Below are positions 46,134-55,469 of a stretch of 64,000 nt of DNA, piece by piece. Every line of letters starts with the position of its first letter. Within the stretch, counting starts at the first letter, position 1. The position numbers and the translations under genes were made by a program. Under the pieces are notes generated by a model, which saw only the letters and a list, made by a program, of their open reading frames with translations, had not been told where the DNA came from and did not search any database. Origin of the DNA: Sphingomonadaceae bacterium (GTDB taxonomy: Bacteria > Pseudomonadota > Alphaproteobacteria > Sphingomonadales > Sphingomonadaceae); contig CANHQT010000008.1 of the NCBI GenBank assembly GCA_947463325.1, forward strand, positions 20,116 to 84,115, given 5' to 3'.

Positions 46134-47711
46134 ATGACCGATCGTATCTCCATCCGCCGCGCGCTTCTGTCCGTTTCCGACAAGAATGGCATTGTCGAGC
46201 TGGCCACCGCGCTCGCCGGCCATGGGGTCGAGCTGGTGTCGACCGGCGGCACGGCAAAGGCGCTGCGCGATGCGGGGCTGGCGGTGAAGGACGTGTCCGA
46301 GCTGACCGGGTTCCCCGAGATGATGGACGGGCGGGTGAAGACGCTGCACCCGATGGTGCATGGCGGCATATTGGCAGTGCGCGGGGATGCCGGGCACCGC
46401 GCCGCGATGGACGCCCACGGCATCGGGCCGATCGATCTGGTGGTCGTCAACCTCTACCCCTTTGCCGCAACAGTCGCGAAGGGCGCGGACCGCGACGAGA
46501 TTATCGAGAATATCGACATTGGCGGCCCGGCGATGGTGCGCTCAGCTGCCAAGAACCATGACGATGTCGCTATCCTCACCGACCCGGCCGACTATGCGAC
46601 AGTCGCCGCCGAGGGCGCGACCGATATGGCATTCCGCCGCCGCCTCGCCGCCAAGGCATTCGCGCACACCGCCACCTATGACAGCATGATCGCCAGCTGG
46701 TTCGGATTTTCCGACCAGGGCCAGATGTTCCCCGACACGCTGCCCTTCATCGCCGAGGCGCCGACCGTGCTGCGCTATGGCGAGAACCCGCATCAGGCCG
46801 CAGCATTCTATCGCCCGGCCGGCCCACATGGCACGGGCATCGGACAGGCCGAACAGGTGCAGGGCAAGGAATTGTCCTTCAACAATCTGAACGATGCCGA
46901 TGCCGCGCTGGAGCTGGTTGCCGAATTCCGCGACGGCGGGCCAGCGTGCGTTATCGTCAAACATGCCAATCCGTGCGGCGTGGCAACCGGCGCGACGCTG
47001 GGCGAGGCCTATCGCAAGGCATTCGAGTGTGACCATGTTTCGGCGTTCGGCGGGATCATCGCGCTCAACGGCCCGATCGACGGCGCAACGGCCGAAGCGA
47101 TCGCCGAGATTTTCACCGAAGTGGTGGTCGCGCCCGATGCCGATGCCGATGCGCGTGCGGTGTTCGCGAAAAAGAAGAATTTGCGCCTGCTGCTGACCGG
47201 CACTTTGCCTGACCCCGCGCGCGGCGGCCTTGTCGCCCGGTCGATGCTCGGCGGCTGGCTGGTGCAGACGCGCGACAATGGCCGCGTGACCGCCGGCGAC
47301 CTTAAAGTGGTGACGCAGCGCCAGCCGACGGCGCAGGAAATGGAGGATGCGCTGTTCGCCTGGACCGTCGCCAAGCATGTGAAGTCCAACGCCATCGTCT
47401 ATGCCAAGGGCGGCGCGACCGCCGGGGTCGGCGCGGGCCAGATGAACCGCCGCGACAGCGCACGCATCGCCGCCATGAAGGCCGCCGAAGCCGCAGAGCA
47501 TTTCGGCTGGGCAAGCCCGCTGACGGTCGGCAGCGCAGTCGCCTCCGACGCATTCTTTCCCTTTGCCGACGGCCTGCTCGCGGCAGCCGAGGCGGGCGCG
47601 ACCTGTGTGATCCAGCCCGGCGGATCGATGCGCGACGATGAGGTGATCGCGGCGGCCGACGAACATGGCCTCGCCATGATCTTCACCGGCATGCGCCATT
47701 TCCGGCACTGA
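46134..47711 (+). CDS. purH: Bifunctional AICAR transformylase/IMP cyclohydrolase
   Basis: PurH performs the last two steps of purine synthesis: formylation of AICAR and cyclisation to IMP. The 525-residue protein has an N-terminal MGS-like cyclohydrolase domain ([25 protein letters not shown]) and the C-terminal transformylase domain with the catalytic KHANPCG and [10 protein letters not shown] region. A purine-rich GGGGAAAG precedes the ATG at 46134. Confidence 0.96.
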   Translation: MTDRISIRRALLSVSDKNGIVELATALAGHGVELVSTGGTAKALRDAGLAVKDVSELTGFPEMMDGRVKTLHPMVHGGILAVRGDAGHRAAMDAHGIGPIDLVVVNLYPFAATVAKGADRDEIIENIDIGGPAMVRSAAKNHDDVAILTDPADYATVAAEGATDMAFRRRLAAKAFAHTATYDSMIASWFGFSDQGQMFPDTLPFIAEAPTVLRYGENPHQAAAFYRPAGPHGTGIGQAEQVQGKELSFNNLNDADAALELVAEFRDGGPACVIVKHANPCGVATGATLGEAYRKAFECDHVSAFGGIIALNGPIDGATAEAIAEIFTEVVVAPDADADARAVFAKKKNLRLLLTGTLPDPARGGLVARSMLGGWLVQTRDNGRVTAGDLKVVTQRQPTAQEMEDALFAWTVAKHVKSNAIVYAKGGATAGVGAGQMNRRDSARIAAMKAAEAAEHFGWASPLTVGSAVASDAFFPFADGLLAAAEAGATCVIQPGGSMRDDEVIAAADEHGLAMIFTGMRHFRH

Positions 47712-47812
47712 GGTCCATTTTTGGTGCGATTGCTACCGCCCCGTTAACCATTCCTTAGAAGCCTTCCTTCATCTCCCATGGCTGAGCGCAATGCCAAGGG
47801 AGACCAGACGAG

Positions 47813-49330
47813 ATGCCCCATTCCCCGACCAGCGTGGACGTCGCGATCATTGGCGCGGGTCCGGCCGGCCTGACGGCTGCCTATCTGCTGACCAAGCAGG
47901 GCTATAAGGTCACCGTCATCGAAAAGGACGAGCGCTATGTCGGCGGCATCAGCCGCACGGTGGAGCATGAGGGATTCCGTTTCGACATCGGCGGCCACCG
48001 TTTCTTTTCCAAGTCGAAGGAAGTGGTCGACCTGTGGAACGAGATTTTGCCGGATGATTTCATCCAGCGGCCGCGCATGAGCCGCATCTATTATGAGGGC
48101 AAATTCTATTCCTATCCGCTGCGCGCGTTCGAGGCGCTGTTCAACCTCGGCATCTGGCGGTCGAGCCTGTGCATGGCGAGCTACGCCTGGGCGAAGATGT
48201 TCCCCAACCGGGAGGTGAAGAGTTTCGAGGATTGGACCGCAAACCAGTTCGGCTGGAAGCTCTATTCGATCTTTTTCAAGACCTATACCGAGAAGGTGTG
48301 GGGCATGCCGTGCGACGAGATGAGCGCGGACTGGGCGGCGCAGCGCATCAAGGGGCTGAGCCTCGGCGCGGCGGTCATGGATGGCCTCAAGCGCAGTCTG
48401 GGCCTCAACAAAAAGCCCAATGACGGCATGGAAACCAAGACCCTGCTCGAAACATTCCGCTATCCGCGGCAGGGGCCGGGCATGATGTGGGAAGCAGCGC
48501 GCGACTTCGTGGTCGCCGGCGGCAACCATGTGCTGATGGGCCACAGTTTCAAGCAGCTGACCCAGGACCAGACGACCGGCCGGTGGAAGCTCGCCGCGAC
48601 CAAGGCCGACGGCAAGACCGTCACCATCAATGCCGCCCATGTGATCAGTTCCGCGCCGATGCGCGAGCTGGCTGCGCGCATCCATCCGCTGCCGGCGACT
48701 TTTGCCCAGGCCAGCGACCTCAAATATCGGGACTTCCTGACCGTCGCGCTGATGATCCGGTCCGAGGATCTGTTCCCGGACAATTGGATCTACATCCACG
48801 ACAGCAAGGTGAAGGTCGGCCGCGTGCAGAATTTCCGCAGCTGGTCCCCCGAAATGGTGCCTGACCCGAGCCTTGCCTGCGTCGGCCTCGAATATTTCTG
48901 CTTCGAAGGTGACGGCCTGTGGTCTTCGAGCGACGAGGATCTGATTACGCTCGCCACGTCCGAGCTCGCCACGCTGGGCCTGACCCGCGCCGAGGATGTG
49001 GTCGGCGGCGCGGTGGTCCGTCAGGAGAAGGCCTATCCGGTCTATGACGAGAGCTATGCCGCCAATGTCGAGGCGATGCGCGCGGAACTGGAAGCACGCT
49101 ATCCGACGCTGCACATGGTCGGCCGCAACGGCATGCACCGGTACAACAATCAGGACCATGCGATGATGACCGCGATGCTGACGGTGAAGAATATCGTCGC
49201 CGGCGAGCGGGTGTATGACATCTGGCAGGTCAACGAAGACGCCGAATATCACGAGAGCGGCAGCGAAGGCGAACGGGCCGCGCTGGCATCCGTCCGCGAT
49301 GTTCCGGCACGTATCGCCAAGGCGGCCTGA
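47813..49330 (+). CDS. NAD(P)/FAD-dependent oxidoreductase, UDP-galactopyranose mutase-like
   Basis: This 505-residue flavoprotein has the N-terminal dinucleotide motif [15 protein letters not shown], the second Gly-rich [23 protein letters not shown] block and a [13 protein letters not shown]-terminal cofactor motif, as in UDP-galactopyranose mutase and protoporphyrinogen oxidase-like enzymes. It is the first gene of a cassette with GtrA and a GT-C-like protein, which suggests a role in sugar-nucleotide or lipid-linked glycan metabolism. Substrate not determined. Confidence 0.85.
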   Translation: MPHSPTSVDVAIIGAGPAGLTAAYLLTKQGYKVTVIEKDERYVGGISRTVEHEGFRFDIGGHRFFSKSKEVVDLWNEILPDDFIQRPRMSRIYYEGKFYSYPLRAFEALFNLGIWRSSLCMASYAWAKMFPNREVKSFEDWTANQFGWKLYSIFFKTYTEKVWGMPCDEMSADWAAQRIKGLSLGAAVMDGLKRSLGLNKKPNDGMETKTLLETFRYPRQGPGMMWEAARDFVVAGGNHVLMGHSFKQLTQDQTTGRWKLAATKADGKTVTINAAHVISSAPMRELAARIHPLPATFAQASDLKYRDFLTVALMIRSEDLFPDNWIYIHDSKVKVGRVQNFRSWSPEMVPDPSLACVGLEYFCFEGDGLWSSSDEDLITLATSELATLGLTRAEDVVGGAVVRQEKAYPVYDESYAANVEAMRAELEARYPTLHMVGRNGMHRYNNQDHAMMTAMLTVKNIVAGERVYDIWQVNEDAEYHESGSEGERAALASVRDVPARIAKAA

Positions 49331-49335
49331 GGATC

Positions 49336-49788
49336 ATGGCGGGGGGCCTTGCGACACGCCGGCGCTGGGGCGCGATGGGGGCGATGGCCGCCCGCGCACG
49401 GCGCATGGACTGGCGCTGGATGCGCTATGTGATGGCGAGCGTCGCCGCGCTCGCCACCGACGTCGGCCTGTTCCTCGCGCTGCTGGCTAGCGGGATGACC
49501 GCCATCGGCGCATCGGCCACCGGCTATTGCACCGGCATCATCGTCCACTGGCTGATTTCGAGCCGCATCGTCTTTGCCGACGGCGCGGCGGAAAAGGGCA
49601 GCGGCGAACGCACTCGGCAAAAGGCGCTGTTTGTCGGCTCCGCGCTGGTCGGCCTCATCATCACCATGGCCATTGTCGGCGGGGGTGACGCGATCAGCAT
49701 CGACCCGCGCCTTGCCAAGCTGGTGGCGATCATCGTCGCATTCCAGACGACCTATATGCTGCGCCGCCATATCGTCTTTCGCGCCTGA
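49336..49788 (+). CDS. GtrA family protein
   Basis: GtrA-type proteins are small four-helix inner-membrane proteins, proposed flippases or partners for lipid-linked sugars. This 150-residue protein has the four hydrophobic segments, the MRYVMASVAALATDVGLFL first helix and the WLISSRIVF and HIVFRA blocks typical of the family. It is 5 bases downstream of the flavoprotein gene and 18 bases upstream of the GT-C-like gene, so these three form an operon. Confidence 0.9.
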   Translation: MAGGLATRRRWGAMGAMAARARRMDWRWMRYVMASVAALATDVGLFLALLASGMTAIGASATGYCTGIIVHWLISSRIVFADGAAEKGSGERTRQKALFVGSALVGLIITMAIVGGGDAISIDPRLAKLVAIIVAFQTTYMLRRHIVFRA

Positions 49789-49806
49789 TCCTGTCACTCT
49801 GCGACC

Positions 49807-51615
49807 ATGATCGCCGCCTTCTTTGCCCGCCTCACCCCGCTGCGTGCGGCCATCATCCTGTGGCTGCTGGTTGCAGCCGTCATGCTGGTGAGCGGATGGG
49901 GCAACATCACCCGCATCGATACCGTCGATCCTGACGATGCGCTGCGCCTGGTGCAGGTGCGCGACCTCATCGCCGGCCAGGCCTGGTGGGATGTCAGCCA
50001 ATATCGCATCAATCCGGCGGGCGGTGGCGGACTGATGCACTGGTCACGCCTGGTCGACGCGCCGATTGCCGCGGGCATTTTGCTGCTGACGCCGATCACC
50101 GGACAGGTGCTGGCCGAAATGATTGTTGCCGCGACCATTCCGCTGATCCTGCTCGGCCTCGCCTTTGCGCTGTTCGCAAGGGTGGCAGCGAGCCTCGGCA
50201 CACGGCTGTTCGCGATGGTCGCGACGGCGTTGCTCGCGACCGATTATCTGGTCCTCTACCAGTTCGCGCCGCTGCGCATCGACCATCATGGCTGGCAGAT
50301 ATTGCTGAGTCTGGCGCTGCTGGCGCTGGTGCTGCGCGCACCCCGCGCGAGTGACGGCGCGCTGGCGGGCGTGGTGGGCGCGGCCTTGCTGGCCATTTCA
50401 CTCGAAGGGCTGCCGGCCATCGCGCTGTTCGCCGCAATCATGGCGGCGGAATGGATCTGGACCGGAACCGTCGCGGCGCAGCGCAGACTGACCGCCTATC
50501 TCGCGACGCTGGCAGCCGCCGCGATGGCGCTGCAATTTCTGACGCGCGGGCCGGATGCATTGGTGCAGACATGGTGCGATGCGCTGTCGCTCCCTTATCT
50601 GGCCGCGCTGACGACTGCCGCCTTGCTGGTGGGCGCATTTGCCCCGCTGATCGACCGGCGCTGGCCGGCAATGGTGGCGCGGATCGCCCTGCTCGGGGTG
50701 GCGGGGGCGGCATCGCTGGCCGCACTGCTGGGCACGGAGCCCGCCTGTGCCGCCGGGCCGTTCGCCGCGCTCGACCCGGCTGTGGTCACCTATTGGTATG
50801 AGAATGTCCGTGAAGGCCTGCCGGTCTGGTCGGAGCTCGACCAAGTCACCGCCTTTGCGGTCGCGCCGCTGATCACCGGCCTGATTGGCACATGGCTGGG
50901 CTGGCGCGGAGCGGCGGGCGAGCCCGCCATGCAACGGCGCTGGCTGATCCTTGGCGCGGCGGTGGTGGGCGCGTCACTGCTGGGGCTGCTGGTGCTGCGC
51001 ACGGCATTGGTTGCGCATCTCTATGCCCTGCCCGGCTGCGCGATGCTCGGCATGATAATGTGGAGGCGCGCACGGACGATTGGTTCAACTATCCCGCGCA
51101 TTTTCGCCTCCATCGCCAGCGCCATTGCGCTGCCCCCGGCGAGCGCGGCGCTGATGGCCGCACTGATCCTTGCCATTGTTCCGGCCGAAACCGGGCAAGC
51201 AGGGGGCAATGCCGCTGCCGATGATGCGCCGCCCTGTGTCGATGCCCCAAGCGTCGCCGCGCTCAACCGGCTGCCGCCGATGGTCGTGCTGGCGCCGCTC
51301 GATATCGGGCCGCACCTCTTGCAGCGCACGCATCATGCGGTCATCGCGACCGGCCACCATCGCAACAATGATGTGATGGCAGCGACCATCGCCGCTTTCA
51401 TTGGCCCGCCAGCCGAGGCGGAGCGATTGGCGCGCGCCAATGGCGCACAGATGCTGATCGTCTGCCCGGCAGCTCAGGAGTTCGCCAATTTCCGTGACGC
51501 GCCGGGCGAAGGGCTGGTCGACCTGATCGCCACCGGCCGGACACCCGGCTGGATGGAAGAGGTGGCAATGCCCGAAGGCGCGAGCCTCAAGGCCTGGCGG
51601 ATTCGCCAGCCCTGA
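49807..51615 (+). CDS. GT-C-like integral membrane glycosyltransferase (STT3-like)
   Basis: This 602-residue membrane protein has about 12 hydrophobic segments and, after the first one, the acidic motif DPDD at 41-44 (TVDPDDALRLVQVRDL), with a DHHGWQ motif at 159-164. Both recall the GT-C/oligosaccharyltransferase (STT3/AglB) arrangement of acidic and His residues in the luminal/periplasmic loops. It therefore probably transfers a sugar from a polyprenyl-phosphate donor. The acceptor and donor are not known. It follows the GtrA gene. Confidence 0.7.
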   Translation: MIAAFFARLTPLRAAIILWLLVAAVMLVSGWGNITRIDTVDPDDALRLVQVRDLIAGQAWWDVSQYRINPAGGGGLMHWSRLVDAPIAAGILLLTPITGQVLAEMIVAATIPLILLGLAFALFARVAASLGTRLFAMVATALLATDYLVLYQFAPLRIDHHGWQILLSLALLALVLRAPRASDGALAGVVGAALLAISLEGLPAIALFAAIMAAEWIWTGTVAAQRRLTAYLATLAAAAMALQFLTRGPDALVQTWCDALSLPYLAALTTAALLVGAFAPLIDRRWPAMVARIALLGVAGAASLAALLGTEPACAAGPFAALDPAVVTYWYENVREGLPVWSELDQVTAFAVAPLITGLIGTWLGWRGAAGEPAMQRRWLILGAAVVGASLLGLLVLRTALVAHLYALPGCAMLGMIMWRRARTIGSTIPRIFASIASAIALPPASAALMAALILAIVPAETGQAGGNAAADDAPPCVDAPSVAALNRLPPMVVLAPLDIGPHLLQRTHHAVIATGHHRNNDVMAATIAAFIGPPAEAERLARANGAQMLIVCPAAQEFANFRDAPGEGLVDLIATGRTPGWMEEVAMPEGASLKAWRIRQP

Positions 51616-51664
51616 GCGCTCGCAGATCTGGGTCCCCGGCTGCGCGGGGACAGACCAACAGGGC

Positions 51665-52969
51665 TTAGCCGCTGCGCTTCACAGCACCGCGATGCGCGCC
51701 GACCGGACCTTTGCGGCGACGGTAGTTGCGCTTGGCGCCATCTTCACGCCGGGCACCGCCGGGACGGCCCTGCGGGCGGCGCTGATCGGGTTCGGGCTTG
51801 GCCGCCGCAGGCTTGGGCAGCGAGCGGACGGACTCGACGAAATTCTCCGGCAGCGGCGCGACTTCGAGCTTCACGCGGGTGAGCTTTTCAATATCCTTGA
51901 GATAGGCCCGCTCATCCGGCGCGCAGAAGCTCATCGCCATGCCCTCTGCCCCGGCGCGCGCGGTGCGGCCGATGCGGTGGACATATTGTTCGGGGACATT
52001 GGGCAGCTCGTAATTGAACACATGGCTGACCCCCGAAACGTCGATGCCGCGCGCGGCAATGTCGGTCGCGATGAGGATGCGCACACGCCCGTCACGGAAC
52101 GCCTGTAGCGCGGTGGTGCGCTGCGCCTGGCTCTTGTTGCCATGGATGGCGACAGCGGGGATGCCGCAAGCCGAAAGCTGACGCACGACGCGGTCGGCGC
52201 CATGTTTGGTGCGGGTGAAAACCAGCGCCCGGTCAATCTTCGAGCCTTTAAGCGCGAGAGCGAGCAGGGCCGGCTTTTCGCGCTGATCAACGAAGGTGAC
52301 GGCCTGATGCACGCGTTCCGCCGTGGTCGCGGCAGGCGCGACCGAAACGCGCACCGGATCGGTCAGGAATTGCGCGCCGAGATCGGCAATCGCCTTGGGC
52401 ATGGTGGCGGAGAAGAACAGGGTCTGGCGCTGTGCCGGGAGCAGCGCATGGACGCGCTTGATCGGCACGATGAAGCCCAAATCCATCATCTGGTCGGCTT
52501 CGTCGAGCACGAACACTTCGACACCCTTTAGATGAAGGGCGCGCTGTTCGATGAGGTCAAGGAGGCGGCCGGGGGTGGCGACAAGCACGTCGACACCGCC
52601 CACCAGATCGCGGATCTGGCGGTTGATCGGCACGCCGCCGAACGCCGTGGCGACCGAGAGGCGCATGAAGCGGCCATAGTCACGGAAGCTGTCGGCAATC
52701 TGCGCGGCAAGCTCACGCGTCGGCGAAAGCACCAGCACACGCGCCGAGCGCTTGGGCGGCGGGCCGGCGTTGCGCGCGAGATAATCGAGGGTCGGCAGCG
52801 CGAAGGCTGCGGTCTTGCCGGTGCCGGTCTGGGCGATGCCGCACAGGTCGCGCCCATCAAGCACGGGCGGGATCGCCTGCAGCTGGATCGGCGTAGGCTG
52901 TTCATAGCCCTTTGCGCCGAGCGCCTTGCGCAGCGGTTCGGACAAGCCGAGCGATTGGAATGTAGTCAT
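51665..52969 (-). CDS. rhlE: DEAD-box RNA helicase, RhlE-like
   Basis: This 434-residue ATP-dependent RNA helicase shows the Q motif (GYEQPTPIQ), Walker A as AQTGTGKT, DEAD as VLDEADQM, SAT in FSATMP, and motif VI HRIGRTAR. The C-terminal 50 residues are basic (RRPQGRPGGARRE, RNYRRRKG), as in RhlE-type proteins, and should aid RNA binding. Roles in ribosome assembly and cold stress are known for the family. I chose the ATG at 52969; an in-frame ATG at 52987 is an alternative. The 5' leader is structured. Confidence 0.9.
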   Translation of the reverse strand: MTTFQSLGLSEPLRKALGAKGYEQPTPIQLQAIPPVLDGRDLCGIAQTGTGKTAAFALPTLDYLARNAGPPPKRSARVLVLSPTRELAAQIADSFRDYGRFMRLSVATAFGGVPINRQIRDLVGGVDVLVATPGRLLDLIEQRALHLKGVEVFVLDEADQMMDLGFIVPIKRVHALLPAQRQTLFFSATMPKAIADLGAQFLTDPVRVSVAPAATTAERVHQAVTFVDQREKPALLALALKGSKIDRALVFTRTKHGADRVVRQLSACGIPAVAIHGNKSQAQRTTALQAFRDGRVRILIATDIAARGIDVSGVSHVFNYELPNVPEQYVHRIGRTARAGAEGMAMSFCAPDERAYLKDIEKLTRVKLEVAPLPENFVESVRSLPKPAAAKPEPDQRRPQGRPGGARREDGAKRNYRRRKGPVGAHRGAVKRSG

Positions 52970-53003
52970 GGTTGGTACGTCTTTCATGGCCGACGGCCCG
53001 AGG

Positions 53004-53025
53004 GCGCGCGCAAGCAAGCGCGCGC
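53004..53025 (-). promoter_or_regulatory. Hairpin in the helicase 5' leader
   Basis: GCGCGCGC and its mirror form a perfect 8-base stem around AAGCAA, 35 bases upstream of the helicase ATG, followed by a second weaker hairpin near 53040-53065. Cold-induced RNA helicases often carry structured leaders, so this could be a temperature-sensitive element. No T-run is present, so it is not a simple terminator. Confidence 0.35.
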
Positions 53026-53232
53026 ACCACGGGCGTGGCGGCGGGGTCTGAAACCGACCCGCGTGATAGGGACAATCTCTGTGGAGCGGGGGCGTGTGTC
53101 CGGCTGGCCGCGCCCCTTTTTCCCTGGGCGGGCAATCACGCTGCCGGATCGGCACCGGGCAAAAGGCCCGCGAGCCGCCCTCGCTGGGAGCGCCTATGGG
53201 CGCAAAAGCGCGAAATAGCAAGCGCGGGGCTT

Positions 53233-54534
53233 TTAGCCCGTCTTGAGATCGCCCTGGAGACGCAGGCTCGCACGCCAGAAGAAGAAGGCGGGGACGAGCC
53301 CGAGCCATGCCGCGCCGAACAGCACCCAACGCACGCTTTCAGTACCTGCAAAGGGCATCAGCTGGTCAGACAGCAGACCGAACACCAGCGGGCCGAGGCC
53401 CAAGCCGATCAAATTCTGGCCGAACAGCATGACCGATGCGGCAACGGCGCGCGCTTCCTTGCGCACCAGCCCCTGCACGCAGGCGTAGGTCGGGCCATAA
53501 TAAGCGGCATTGAGGATGGTCGGCACAAGGATGAGCAGACCCGCCACCCACCAGATTGGCGCGCCATAGCCAAGGAACTGGATCGGCGCGGCCACGGCCA
53601 TGCCGATGGCCGGCAGGGTGAGAATGTGGCGTTTGTTGACCTGTCCGAAACGGTCGGCCGCCCAGCCGCCGAGCCAGGTACCAAACACGCCGGAAAGGCC
53701 GAGCGCGACCGCGCCGATAATGCCCACCTCCGTGGTCGACATGCCGTGGCTGCGGATGAACAGCGAAATCGTCCACAGCCCCTTGCCGTAGGACAGGAAG
53801 GCCGCGACCGACGCGGCAATCAGCAGCAGCACATAGGCGCGCGACGCGAAAATCTCGCGCATGGCTTCCTTGGCGGGAATCGGCGGCGGGCCGGCCGGTG
53901 CGGCCTCCCCCTTGACCAGCCCGATCCGCCTTGGCTCGCGCATGATGAAGGGCAGCAGACAGGCGAGCAGAACGCCGGGCAGGCCGACCAGCATCAGCGC
54001 GGCACGCCAGCCCCAAATGTCATTGACGATCCCGCCGATAACAAGGCCGAGCAGCGTGCCGATCGGCACACCCATGCCGTAGAAGGCGATCGCCGAGGCG
54101 CGCTTTTCCGGCGCGACTGAATCGCTGATCAGCGAGTGTGCCGCCGGGGTGCAGCCCGCCTCACCGATGCCGACGCCGATGCGCGCGAGCAGCATTTGCG
54201 TGAAATTCTGGGCGAGGCCGCACAGCGCGGTCATCGCCGACCAGACGGCCAGCGAGATGGAGATGAGCGTGACGCGGTTGGTGCTCGCCTTATCCGCATA
54301 ACGGGCGATGGGAATGCCGAGCACGGCATAGAAGACGGCAAAGGCAGGGCCGGCCATCAACCCCAATTGGGTATCGCTGAGCCCCAGTTCGGCCTTGATC
54401 GGCTCGGCGAGGATGTTGACGATCTGCCGGTCGAGGAAATTGAGAATATAGACGACCAGCAACGTCCACATCAGCACCCGCGTGCTGCTTGCCGTTGCCG
54501 GTATGCCGCCGGTCCCTTGCGCCGATACCGCCAC
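53233..54534 (-). CDS. MFS transporter (spinster-like)
   Basis: This 433-residue major facilitator permease has about 12 membrane helices. The N-terminal region FLDRQIVNILAEPIKAELGLSDTQLGL and GIPIARYADKASTNRVTL are typical of the spinster-like/SPNS MFS subgroup, the latter as the A-like loop motif between helices 2 and 3. The GVGIGEAGCTPAAHSLISD stretch supports this. Substrate unknown. It is divergent from the methyltransferase-like gene at 54704. Confidence 0.9.
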   Translation of the reverse strand: MAVSAQGTGGIPATASSTRVLMWTLLVVYILNFLDRQIVNILAEPIKAELGLSDTQLGLMAGPAFAVFYAVLGIPIARYADKASTNRVTLISISLAVWSAMTALCGLAQNFTQMLLARIGVGIGEAGCTPAAHSLISDSVAPEKRASAIAFYGMGVPIGTLLGLVIGGIVNDIWGWRAALMLVGLPGVLLACLLPFIMREPRRIGLVKGEAAPAGPPPIPAKEAMREIFASRAYVLLLIAASVAAFLSYGKGLWTISLFIRSHGMSTTEVGIIGAVALGLSGVFGTWLGGWAADRFGQVNKRHILTLPAIGMAVAAPIQFLGYGAPIWWVAGLLILVPTILNAAYYGPTYACVQGLVRKEARAVAASVMLFGQNLIGLGLGPLVFGLLSDQLMPFAGTESVRWVLFGAAWLGLVPAFFFWRASLRLQGDLKTG

Positions 54535-54703
54535 TTCTCTCTCCCCCTCGGTCTTTGCCCGATGTTTATGCCGCCCATAGGACCAGAAGGCGGAGCGCTT
54601 GTCAAAAGGTCGGTATGGCTCTGGCGATGGAAAAACGGAGCCGCTATGCGCTTAGCTCCGCTCCCCCGATTGGCGCGTGATGCGCCCAACAAGGCCCAAC
54701 CTG

Positions 54704-55447
54704 ATGACGACCAGCGAGACGACCGCATTGCTGCCGCGCGCCAATGCGCACCTCTCGCCTTCCTGGCGGCAGCGCCTTGAAGTCATCGCCTTTGGTGCAA
54801 TCCAGTGGCCGTGGCTGCTCCGCGGTCTCCATGGCGGACGCAAAGCGGACAAGCGCGCCTTGCTCGACCGGATCGGCCTGCCGCATGACGCGCTTCCCAA
54901 TCTCGGCAGCTGGAAGGCAGATACACAGTTCCTTGGCCATATTGTTGATACCATCGAGGCACTGCGGCCGCGCGAAGTGGTCGAACTGGGTTGCGGGGCG
55001 AGCAGTCTGGTCGTGGCCGCCGCGCTCGCCAAAAACGGGGGCGGCAGGCTGACCAGTTACGAGCAGCATGGTGACTTTGCCACCGAGACGGGGCGCTGGG
55101 TGCGCAGTCACGGGCTTGAGATCGATGCGCGGCACGCGCCGCTGGGCGACGCGCCGGGGGGCTGGCCGGGGCAATGGTACCAGCTGCAGGCCGTGCCGCC
55201 GGTCATCGACCTGCTGGTGATCGACGGGCCGCCCTGGGCGGTGCATCCGCTGGTACGAGGAGCGGCGGAAATCCTGTTCGACCGGCTGGCTCCCGGCGGC
55301 ATGATCCTGCTCGACGATGCCGCGCGGCCGGGCGAGCGGATTGTCGGGCGGCGGTGGCGGGAGCGCTGGCCGGACATCGACTTCATCCTCGACAGCCGCG
55401 GCGCGAAGGGAACGCTGATCGGCCGCCGCAGAGCTAAACAGGCTTGA
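54704..55447 (+). CDS. Class I SAM-dependent methyltransferase-like protein
   Basis: This 247-residue protein shows motif I of the Rossmann-type methyltransferases, VVELGCGASSLVV, then an acidic residue in SYEQHGD, and the LLVIDGPPW and GGMILLDDAARPGE blocks. The latter make it similar to the sphingomonad/cyanobacterial small-molecule or O-methyltransferase-like hypothetical group. The start is ambiguous: GTG at 54677, ATG at 54680 and ATG at 54704 are all in frame; the last has AAGG upstream. Substrate unknown. Confidence 0.75.
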   Translation: MTTSETTALLPRANAHLSPSWRQRLEVIAFGAIQWPWLLRGLHGGRKADKRALLDRIGLPHDALPNLGSWKADTQFLGHIVDTIEALRPREVVELGCGASSLVVAAALAKNGGGRLTSYEQHGDFATETGRWVRSHGLEIDARHAPLGDAPGGWPGQWYQLQAVPPVIDLLVIDGPPWAVHPLVRGAAEILFDRLAPGGMILLDDAARPGERIVGRRWRERWPDIDFILDSRGAKGTLIGRRRAKQA

Positions 55448-55469
55448 CCCCAGCCAATGGTACGCCAGC

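Noticed and set aside
47744..49252. Minus-strand open frame of about 500 codons opposite the FAD oxidoreductase
   Set aside because: It has no recognisable domain and mirrors a clear flavoprotein gene.
51632..51651. GTCCCC/GGGGAC hairpin between the GT-C-like and helicase genes as a terminator
   Set aside because: There is no T-run on either strand; it may be only a short REP-like sequence.
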